Source of the DNA: an uncultured Coriobacteriales bacterium
GTDB lineage: Bacteria; Actinomycetota; Coriobacteriia; Coriobacteriales; Eggerthellaceae
Length of the DNA stretch: 55,689 bases
Assembly: GCA_946892075.1 (NCBI GenBank)
Contig: CAMPNZ010000002.1
Span: forward strand, 1 to 55,689
Direction of reading: 5' to 3'
The notes under the pieces were generated by a model. The model saw only the letters and a program-made list of their open reading frames with translations. It was not told the origin of the DNA and searched no databases. This document shows positions 17,704 to 24,489 of this stretch, piece after piece (position 1 is the stretch's first letter; each line of letters begins with the position of its first letter). The position numbers and the translations under genes were made by a program.

Positions 17704-18945
17704 TTACTTCTGCTTTCGCCTGTTAGCGGGAACGCTATTCGGGTTAAAAAACTGCGAGCGAAATGCTGCCTTGAACAAATAGCGTATATGCTCACTGCTG
17801 AGGTGTTTCAATTTTAAGTCGGTAATATGAACAGCATCTAACAGAGCATCCGACGCTGTACTTCGATGCGCTAACAGCCACCATTTGTTATTAAATTGCA
17901 CGCCTGTCATAAGTGTTAATTCATGAATAATCTGCACGCAAGAAAGTGAGCTCATCACCGACAAAACCATCACAATAACGCGCGCAACAAAACTTGCAAG
18001 AAAGTACGCTTCAATATGGCTGTCTGACCAACACTCTTTATTATAAGCAGCGTGAATATAATCTATACGGCGAAAATTTTCGTTCGTACGCCATATAATT
18101 GAACTTGTGTCCTGGTCACAAGAAAACAGACACAACTTTGACACTTCCGCACTTGACACCATCTCATCAAGAACAGCCTGCAGATCGTTTACGCTGTTCA
18201 CATTGCCAACAAAGCGGCGATACACAAACGGAATACCGTGCGCGTCGCACAAAACCGCCATTCTTACGCACTGTTGCTTGTGGGTTTTCTCTGCCTCGCT
18301 CTCGCAAAACTCATAGGAGCTTAGCGGTGTTTCGCAATAAAAATCAATCACATCAAAGTAAATGGTGGAGAAATCAAACCAATTACATTCCTTCAACACG
18401 CGGTTGATACGCATACACAGAGGCTCTTTTGCGTCAATAAGTGCCTCAAGCGCTTGTGGTATGTCGCTTTTATTAACACCGCTTTGAAAGAAATACCAAT
18501 CTTTCGTTTCCCCAACAGGCAGTATAGAATACCGATTGCAAAAACGATCAACCACCAGCAAGCGCAAAAGTGCACTTAGGTTGAGTGGAATTTTGTGTTT
18601 ATGGGAAAAGTTTTTTATGGTTGTTTCAAGCCCCAGTGCTGCATACACCGATAAAGGAACAATACTCCCTATATTTTTCTGAGTGGCAGTACTTCTATCA
18701 ATGCGCTGAGCAGGATGGATACATATTTCTTCTTTGTACGGCGGAAATTTATGTTCCTTTTCACAACGTTTTACCTGTTCATCTGCCCATACGTAGACAT
18801 CAGCGTACTTTTTCTTCAGGTCTTCTACATTCCCCAGTATTTCAATGGTGCATTGCCGGATACGGCGCGACTTATTATCCCAACAATCCTCGACAACAGA
18901 TAATTGAGTTTTTCCATTGGTGCAAGAACCACTTTTCAAGTACAT
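17704..18945 (-). CDS. Shortened IS1634-like transposase, probably inactive
   Basis: A 413-residue protein resembling IS1634-family (IS4-type) DDE transposases, which are usually about 500-600 residues. Recognisable parts are the N-terminal region VVEDCWDNKSRRIRQCTIEILG, a first-Asp segment YFDVIDFYCE, the HGIPFVYRRFVGNVNSVNDL segment and a second-Asp region CDQDTSSI. The sequence then goes straight from RRIDYIHAAYNKE to IEAYFLASFVARVI. This omits the roughly 100-residue part that normally holds the YREK-type catalytic Glu. The reading frame is open with no stops or frameshifts. I see no terminal inverted repeats or target duplication. It is either a decaying insertion or a retained, non-transposing derivative at the origin. 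Confidence 0.7.
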   Translation of the reverse strand: MYLKSGSCTNGKTQLSVVEDCWDNKSRRIRQCTIEILGNVEDLKKKYADVYVWADEQVKRCEKEHKFPPYKEEICIHPAQRIDRSTATQKNIGSIVPLSVYAALGLETTIKNFSHKHKIPLNLSALLRLLVVDRFCNRYSILPVGETKDWYFFQSGVNKSDIPQALEALIDAKEPLCMRINRVLKECNWFDFSTIYFDVIDFYCETPLSSYEFCESEAEKTHKQQCVRMAVLCDAHGIPFVYRRFVGNVNSVNDLQAVLDEMVSSAEVSKLCLFSCDQDTSSIIWRTNENFRRIDYIHAAYNKECWSDSHIEAYFLASFVARVIVMVLSVMSSLSCVQIIHELTLMTGVQFNNKWWLLAHRSTASDALLDAVHITDLKLKHLSSEHIRYLFKAAFRSQFFNPNSVPANRRKQK

Positions 18946-19260
18946 TTAAAGCTCCTAACATGCGTAGTAGTAACTTCAAATCTGACACTTTTGAGCTCTT
19001 AATCAGTACACCGTTCGGCGCTGCACTTTGAGAGGAAAGAATACATTAACAAGGCACGATATGCAAAATAAATAGCATATTGGGTAAAAATTTCCCTTGA
19101 ACGTACCTGAAAAGCGGGGGAACGTACATAATGGCGTGTTTTTAGGCCGTTAAAAATGATATTTATTAGTTGTTTTTGACGGCTTTTTGCAATTTTCTTC
19201 TGCAATAATATAGGAAAGGTCGGTGTGATCGATATACCTACTACTGCTGAATTCGTGCAG

Positions 19261-19302
19261 ATAGTATGAAGGCTAGGCAACAGATGACCCTGTTCATACT
19301 AT
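19261..19302. promoter_or_regulatory. 10-bp inverted repeat upstream of rpsF operon
   Basis: ATAGTATGAA (19261-19270) and TTCATACTAT (19293-19302) are perfect inverted copies separated by 22 bases, about two helical turns, and end 90 bp before the rpsF start. The layout suits a dimeric repressor or activator site. No regulator can be assigned. Confidence 0.5.
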
Positions 19303-19339
19303 TGAATGGGAAATCTGCTAAACTTCTCTGATGTTTCCT

Positions 19340-19368
19340 GCCTCGGTGTTATGATCACCGCCCGAGGC
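19340..19368 (+). promoter_or_regulatory. Ribosomal S6 leader-like RNA hairpin
   Basis: Just upstream of rpsF, GCCTC (19340-19344) pairs with GAGGC (19364-19368), and GGTG (19345-19348) pairs with CACC (19356-19359). This leaves a C-rich bulge beginning with CACCG. A bulged hairpin presenting CACCG in the rpsF 5' UTR is the published S6:S18-binding autoregulatory motif, which mimics the 16S rRNA site. The operon here is rpsF-ssb-rpsR, exactly the genes this RNA controls elsewhere. The fold was worked out by eye. Confidence 0.7.
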
Positions 19369-19392
19369 CGATTGTCCAGAGGAGGTGAGCTG

Positions 19393-19686
19393 ATGAAAGC
19401 TTATGAATTATTGTTTTTTGTTGCACCTACGATCGATGAAGAAAATCGTATTGCAACCATGAAACGTATCGAAACAACTATTGCAGAAAGCAAGGGTGTT
19501 ATCGATAATGTTGATGAATGGGGCAAACGTAAACTTGCCTATGAAATCAATGGTCTGAACGAGGGTGTTTATACTCTCATCGATTTTCACACCGACCCAC
19601 ATAATATTGCTGAGCTCGATCGCGTGTTGCGCATCAACGATTTTGTTGAGCGTCATATGATTGTTGCTCGCAGCGACCGAGATTAG
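19393..19686 (+). CDS. rpsF: 30S ribosomal protein S6
   Basis: A 97-residue small-subunit protein that binds 16S rRNA as a heterodimer with S18. It starts MKAYELLFFVAPTIDEENR and has the usual GVIDNVDEWGKRKLAYEI and VERHMIV segments. ATG 19393 is preceded by GAGGAGGTG; the open frame extends to 19306 but that part overlaps the leader hairpin. First gene of rpsF-ssb-rpsR-rplI. Confidence 0.97.
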   Translation: MKAYELLFFVAPTIDEENRIATMKRIETTIAESKGVIDNVDEWGKRKLAYEINGLNEGVYTLIDFHTDPHNIAELDRVLRINDFVERHMIVARSDRD

Positions 19687-19734
19687 TACAAGCTAATCTC
19701 GCTATGCAATACCGCATCGTGGAAGAGGTAGAAA

Positions 19735-20199
19735 ATGAGCATCAACAGAGTTATTTTGTCTGGTAATTTAACCCGCACGCCAGAACTACGATCAACAGCC
19801 AACGGATCGAGTGTCTTAGGTTTTGGCATTGCAGTAAATGACAGACGCAAAAATCCTCAAACAGGAGAATGGGAAGATTTCCCGAATTTTATTGACTGTA
19901 CGGTATTCGGCCCTCGTGCTGAAGGGTTAAGTCACTGCCTTGATAAAGGATCAAAAATTTCTCTTGAAGGGAAATTACGCTGGAGTCAATGGGAACGTGA
20001 CGGTCAACGCCGTAGCAAGTTGGAAGTTATTGTTGACGAAATTGAGCTTATGAGCACGCGTGGAGGCCAAAATTTTGCTCCGAGTGATCATGCGCCAGCT
20101 GATGCTGGATCATATAGCCAACCATACAATGCACCTTCTACACCTGCTGCACCACCTGCTGTTGACCCCTCTTCATATAACGCCGATTTGCCGTTTTAG
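19735..20199 (+). CDS. ssb: Single-stranded DNA-binding protein
   Basis: A 154-residue SSB that coats single-stranded DNA at the fork. The OB fold covers about 1-105 and contains MSINRVILSGNLTRTPELR, NFIDCTVFG and LEGKLRWSQWERDGQRRSKLEV. A flexible Pro/Ala/Ser linker ends in the acidic tip ADLPF, which recruits partner proteins; it is a shorter form of the E. coli DDIPF tail. GGAAGAGG precedes the ATG. It lies between the two S6:S18 partners, as in most bacteria. Confidence 0.97.
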   Translation: MSINRVILSGNLTRTPELRSTANGSSVLGFGIAVNDRRKNPQTGEWEDFPNFIDCTVFGPRAEGLSHCLDKGSKISLEGKLRWSQWERDGQRRSKLEVIVDEIELMSTRGGQNFAPSDHAPADAGSYSQPYNAPSTPAAPPAVDPSSYNADLPF

Positions 20200-20219
20200 G
20201 AGTGAAAAGAGGTACACCG

Positions 20220-20480
20220 ATGGCTGAATTTACAAGACAGCCCCGTCGTAAGTACTGCCAGTTTTGCAAAGACAAAACCGAGTACATCGACTATAAAGAC
20301 ACGCAGCTTTTGCGCAAGTATGTAACCGACCGTGGAAAAATTAAACCTCGTCGCGTAACAGGCGCATGCACACAACATCAACGCGACATTGCGTGTGCGG
20401 TTAAACGCGCACGTGAAATGGCGCTTATGCCGTATGCCGTCCCCGCTATTAGCGGTCGTGGCGATCGTCGCAATCGCTAG
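20220..20480 (+). CDS. rpsR: 30S ribosomal protein S18
   Basis: An 86-residue small-subunit protein, partner of S6. It contains RRKYCQFC, a remnant of the zinc-type N terminus, then IDYKDTQLLRKYVTDRGKIKPRRVTG and KRAREMALMPY, the family core. ATG 20220 with AAGAGG upstream is preferred over the GTG six codons earlier. It begins 20 bp after ssb. Confidence 0.97.
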   Translation: MAEFTRQPRRKYCQFCKDKTEYIDYKDTQLLRKYVTDRGKIKPRRVTGACTQHQRDIACAVKRAREMALMPYAVPAISGRGDRRNR

Positions 20481-20493
20481 GAAGGAGTAGAAG

Positions 20494-21033
20494 ATGAAAG
20501 TTATTTTACTCAAAGAACTTCCTGGTAAAGGCGGAGAGGGCGACATTATTGATGTTGCTCGCGGTTATGCAAACAACTATCTGCTTACTCAGGGATTTGC
20601 TGTGTTAGCAACACCTGGTAACTTAAAGCAGCTGGAGAATCGTCGCAAGAACATTGCAAAACGTGAAGAAGAGCGCATTGCGCAAGCGAATGCCACCAAG
20701 GCAGCGCTTGAAAACACCAGTGTTGAAATTGCAGCTAAGATTGGTGAAGAGGGCCAGCTGTTTGGCTCTATTACATCGACAATGATTGCTCAAGCGATTA
20801 AAGATGCGAAAGATATCGACATTGACCGTCGCCGCATTGAAATTCGCAAAGCGATTAAAACTGCAGGTAAACATGAAGTACACGTTTCGCTGTACCGCGG
20901 CATTTTCGCTACGGTGAACGTGCAGGTAGTTGACGCATCTGCCCCTGAAAAAGCTGAAGACAGCGCCACAATAGCTGAAGCGAAAGCAGATGCTGAAAGC
21001 ACGAGTGCTGCGAGTGAAGAAACAGAAGCATAA
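20494..21033 (+). CDS. rplI: 50S ribosomal protein L9
   Basis: A 179-residue large-subunit protein. The N domain MKVILLKELPGKGGEGDIIDVARGYANNYLL, the long connecting helix and the C domain (LFGSITSTMIAQAI) are normal. An additional tail of about 30 Ala/Glu/Asp-rich residues follows the usual end near residue 149. GGAAGGAG precedes the ATG. Last gene of the S6 operon before a strong terminator. Confidence 0.96.
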   Translation: MKVILLKELPGKGGEGDIIDVARGYANNYLLTQGFAVLATPGNLKQLENRRKNIAKREEERIAQANATKAALENTSVEIAAKIGEEGQLFGSITSTMIAQAIKDAKDIDIDRRRIEIRKAIKTAGKHEVHVSLYRGIFATVNVQVVDASAPEKAEDSATIAEAKADAESTSAASEETEA

Positions 21034-21351
21034 ACAGAAAAGACCGCTGCTCAATAGTTACGCCGCACATCGGCTTTGTGTTCGCTGACAAAGCGGAACA
21101 AATGCTGCTTGTGAAGAACGTGCTAAAACGATAACCCTCTTATTGCGTTGGTGGTCGGCATGAATATGTGCCGAGGCCAGAAAGCGATAAGGGGGTTTCT
21201 TTATACACTGCAGGCGTTTGCTGCGTTCGTGTCTCCTGCACTCCACCCTGCACGCACACCTGATTTTCTATTTTTTGCTTCAAAATAACAGCTTTGCTCC
21301 GCGCATCTTCCGCTATGCGATACACTACAAAAGAAGAGAAATGGAGTGTGT
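21034..21351. other. Spacer between rplI and dnaB
   Basis: A 318-bp spacer holding the rplI terminator at 21133-21202 and, near its right end, the dnaB ribosome binding site (GGAG at 21343-21346). No gene is evident. A clear dnaB promoter with correct spacing was not found by eye. Confidence 0.4.
21133..21202 (+). terminator. Large branched terminator after rplI
   Basis: A 14-bp stem (about 21133-21146 with 21184-21197, including G-U pairs) encloses a second hairpin formed by GGTCGGCA and TGCCGAGGCC. A T-rich run (GTTTCTTT) follows. It lies 100 bp after rplI and before dnaB. The nested structure is larger than a simple intrinsic terminator. Confidence 0.7.
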
Positions 21352-22755
21352 ATGGCAGCCCTATCAAATATGAATCAAAATACGCAAACCCCCAGTTCAA
21401 ACTTTGTGTCAGCCGAGTTACCGCAGGATATTGAAGCAGAAAAATCGGTGCTGGCAGCATGCTTGCTTGATCCAACTGCGCGTATTGATATCTTGCCGCT
21501 TTTGCAAACGAAATACTTCTACCTCCAGTCGCACGCGATTATTTTCCAGGGCATTTTTGATATGGACCAGTCAAATACACCGCTTGACACGATATCGCTT
21601 GCCGATCACCTGCGCGCTGAGGGCACCTTGGATAAAATTGGCGGGCGCGAATACTTGCTTGAGCTGGCCTCGAACACGTTCTCGGTTACTAATTGGCAGC
21701 ATCACGCGAATATTGTGAAACGCACTGCCATTTTGCGCGAGCTTATTATGGCGTGCACGAAGATTTCTGCGTACGCATATTCCACGCCTGATAATCTCAA
21801 TGAAGTTGTGGATGTGTGCGAAAAGACGCTGTTTGATGTTACCGAACAAAAGGTGTCATCGTCGTTCAAAAACATTAAATCTTTGTTGTCGGATGCCTTT
21901 AATCAGCTATCTGACCAGGCGAAAGAGAAAAATGCCATCGTTGGCGTGCCCACGGGCTTTGTTGATATCGACAAGCTGTTTCACGGATTTCGCGGCGGCG
22001 ACCTTATTATTCTAGCGGCGCGTCCTGGCGTTGGCAAAACGTCGTTTGCGCTGAACATTGCCACAAACGCCGCAAAAGCGGGGTATCCTGTTGTGTTCTT
22101 CTCGCTAGAAATGAGCGATATTCAGCTTGTGCAGCGTGTTATGTGCTCGGAGGCGCAGGTGTCGCTGTCGAAAGTTCGCAGCGGCGAAGTGGGCACTAAT
22201 GACTGGACGGCGCTGCTTGAAGCGGTAGAAAGGCTTGAGAAAACACCCTTGTACATTGACGATACACCGGGTTTATCGATTTTGGAAGCGCGTGCAAAAG
22301 CGCGCCGTGAGCTGCGCAATGTTAAACAGCAAGGTTTGATCATCGTGGACTATTTACAGCTTATGAATCCGCCCACCGTCCGCCGCGACGGCAATCGCGC
22401 TGTTGAAGTGGCAGAAATTTCCCGTGGACTGAAAATTCTTGCGAAAGAAATGGACATGCCAGTACTCGCGCTATCGCAGTTATCGCGCGCGGTAGAGCAG
22501 CGTCAAAAGAAGCGCCCACAGCTTTCCGACCTGCGAGAATCGGGTTCAATCGAGCAGGATGCCGATATTGTTATGTTTATCGATCGCTCCACGAACGACT
22601 TGGAAGCAGAAGAGGAAGCGCGCCCGCGCAAAGGAACAGCCGAGCTGATTGTTGCTAAGCACCGTAACGGGCCTCAGCGCGATATCACACTTGCGTTCAA
22701 TCCGGAGTACACACGCTTTGCTAACTATATTGCGGATGAAGATTATATCGAGTAG
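21352..22755 (+). CDS. dnaB: Replicative DNA helicase DnaB
   Basis: A 467-residue hexameric 5'-3' helicase of the replisome. The N-terminal domain (about 20-120: ELPQDIEAEKSVLAACL, FYLQSHAIIF) binds primase. The linker precedes a RecA-like motor with Walker A AARPGVGKTSFALN (about 218), Walker B GLIIVDYLQLM, and QLSRAVEQR and DLRESGSIEQDADIV. ATG 21352 is preceded by GGAG with 5-base spacing. The only helicase-loader candidate in the window is the DciA-like protein. Confidence 0.97.
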   Translation: MAALSNMNQNTQTPSSNFVSAELPQDIEAEKSVLAACLLDPTARIDILPLLQTKYFYLQSHAIIFQGIFDMDQSNTPLDTISLADHLRAEGTLDKIGGREYLLELASNTFSVTNWQHHANIVKRTAILRELIMACTKISAYAYSTPDNLNEVVDVCEKTLFDVTEQKVSSSFKNIKSLLSDAFNQLSDQAKEKNAIVGVPTGFVDIDKLFHGFRGGDLIILAARPGVGKTSFALNIATNAAKAGYPVVFFSLEMSDIQLVQRVMCSEAQVSLSKVRSGEVGTNDWTALLEAVERLEKTPLYIDDTPGLSILEARAKARRELRNVKQQGLIIVDYLQLMNPPTVRRDGNRAVEVAEISRGLKILAKEMDMPVLALSQLSRAVEQRQKKRPQLSDLRESGSIEQDADIVMFIDRSTNDLEAEEEARPRKGTAELIVAKHRNGPQRDITLAFNPEYTRFANYIADEDYIE

Positions 22756-23027
22756 CTTATGAACGTTGGATACGTAGTTCCCGAGCGGCGAATAAGTGGT
22801 GTATGGCTACTAAAAGGCCAGTTCATGGGTAGCTAATGCGTAGTAAAATGATAAACAACCACCACATGACGAGTAAATACCCAGCAACCACTAAATGACA
22901 CGCAAATGATTAGCAAATGACCAGCCGCGCGAATAAATACCAAGCGCTCAACGACAAGCACATAACAGACAAAACGACAAGCAAAGCCTAGCACATAGCC
23001 AGACAACAACCAGCTAAGGAGTGCACT

Positions 23028-24362
23028 GTGAACAGGTCAATTCGCTTTCTTCATACAGCCGATTTGCATATCGGACGCCCGTTTAGCGGCATAGGTAGTC
23101 TTGACACCATGTGGCAATCGCGCATCACCAACGCAACGCCCGCCGCGTTTAACACATTATGCGACTACGCTATTGAAAAGAAAGTTGACTTTGTGCTGGT
23201 GGCGGGCGACGTGTTCGACAGATCGCCGGCGGATTATAGCGACTACGCCTTGTTTTTTGCCGGCTTGAAGCGCCTTGCGCAGGAAGGCATTCATACGTAT
23301 ATTTGCGCAGGGAACCACGACCCGTATTCGTCATGGAAGCCTGCTTATTTTTCCGAAACGCCTTCTATTCACGTGATAGATGCGCAAGGCCCTTCGTACT
23401 TTGTACATTATCGTGATGGACAGCCCTTGTGCTACATTGCTGGTAGAAGCTATAAAAAGAAGGCCTGGGACTCCCATGAAAGCATCATTGAAGGCTTGTC
23501 GTATCAGGATATAAAACAGCATGCCCTTGAGCACCTCACACCTGATATTTTACGTGAAAATACAATGGATGACCTGGAAAAACTTCCTGCAATTGCAATG
23601 GCGCACACTTCGCTTGACAAGGGAAACGACACCCGTTATGCGCCGGTTACAAAACAACAGCTTCAGGCAACAGGTGTGACGTACTGGGCACTTGGTCACA
23701 TACACAGCTTTGAATGTTTCCCAGATAACAAAAAGCCTTTTGCTGCGTATTCTGGCTGTTTACAGGGCGGTGACATTGGTGAGTGTGGCGATAAAGGTTT
23801 TCTTGATGTGGAAATAGCGCTGCCGGCCTCCGCGCCGAAGGTAACATTTAAGCCGGCATCGTCTGTATGTTGGCAAGACCTTGCGGTTGATATTTCCCGT
23901 TGCTCCACTATTGATGCTGTTCAGGAGCTTATTGAAAGCACTTGTACCGATAGCTTAACGCAAAGCAATAGTCGGTGTTTGGTGGCGCGTGTTCGCTTAA
24001 CAGGAATAACGCCGCTGTTCACAGAACTGAGCACGGGAACAACTATTCAAGAGTTACGCGCGGAAGTTAACCGCAAGCTTACGAATGTGCTTGTTTTCGA
24101 GCTGGTGAATAAAACAACTATGGAGGACGATGCGGTGCTTTCTCCTGTTCCCGGTACATTTTTAGCGGGTATGTTGGAGCAAGCAGATACACTGAACGAT
24201 GTGCTCGATTCCTTTCGCAATGAACTGATAAACGCTTGCAAAGAGTCGTCTGACGACCCAGAGTTAAGGAGCTACCTTAATTCTTTGAGTGACGAAGACT
24301 TAAAAGAGCTGCTAAGAGAAGAGAAAACGACGGTTGCACGCAACTTAATGAACACAGCATAA
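23028..24362 (+). CDS. Mre11/SbcD-like metallophosphoesterase (YhaO family)
   Basis: A 444-residue DNA-repair nuclease-type phosphoesterase. All five calcineurin-like metal motifs are present: HTADLHIG (about 9), VAGDVFD (about 62), CAGNHD (about 98), MAHTS (about 190) and LGHIHS (about 222). The C-terminal 150 residues form a capping domain ending in an acidic helix. It starts with GTG 23028 after AAGGAG. It is followed 127 bp later by a large SMC-like ATPase, the YhaO-YhaN arrangement known from Bacillus, so the two probably form an Mre11-Rad50-like complex. It resembles YhaO more than canonical SbcD. Confidence 0.85.
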   Translation: MNRSIRFLHTADLHIGRPFSGIGSLDTMWQSRITNATPAAFNTLCDYAIEKKVDFVLVAGDVFDRSPADYSDYALFFAGLKRLAQEGIHTYICAGNHDPYSSWKPAYFSETPSIHVIDAQGPSYFVHYRDGQPLCYIAGRSYKKKAWDSHESIIEGLSYQDIKQHALEHLTPDILRENTMDDLEKLPAIAMAHTSLDKGNDTRYAPVTKQQLQATGVTYWALGHIHSFECFPDNKKPFAAYSGCLQGGDIGECGDKGFLDVEIALPASAPKVTFKPASSVCWQDLAVDISRCSTIDAVQELIESTCTDSLTQSNSRCLVARVRLTGITPLFTELSTGTTIQELRAEVNRKLTNVLVFELVNKTTMEDDAVLSPVPGTFLAGMLEQADTLNDVLDSFRNELINACKESSDDPELRSYLNSLSDEDLKELLREEKTTVARNLMNTA

Positions 24363-24489
24363 GAACGCGTGCTGCGGCGCGGGAAATGCGCAAGCAGCAC
24401 AAACCCCGCAAACGGCGCGGGAAATGCGCAAACGGCGCGTGAAGTGCGTAAATGGGTTCATTCGTGTAACGGAGTAGTCAGGAGTTACG
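24363..24489. repeat. Short degenerate tandem repeat between yhaO and yhaN
   Basis: Around 24375-24465 a unit of about 20 bp with the core GCGCGGGAAATGCGCAA occurs three times with decay. It lies between two genes that should be co-transcribed. It may form mRNA secondary structure but contains no T-run terminator. Confidence 0.6.

Larger units (their letters stand above)
18946..19392. other. rpsF upstream region
   Basis: A 447-bp spacer between divergent genes. It holds two direct GAACGTAC octamers (about 19100-19130), a perfect 10-bp inverted repeat (19261-19302) and the rpsF leader hairpin (19340-19368). It must contain the promoters of both the transposase-like gene and the rpsF operon. 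TTGACG at 19176-19181 is a good -35 by itself but has no matching -10 at the usual distance. Confidence 0.4.
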
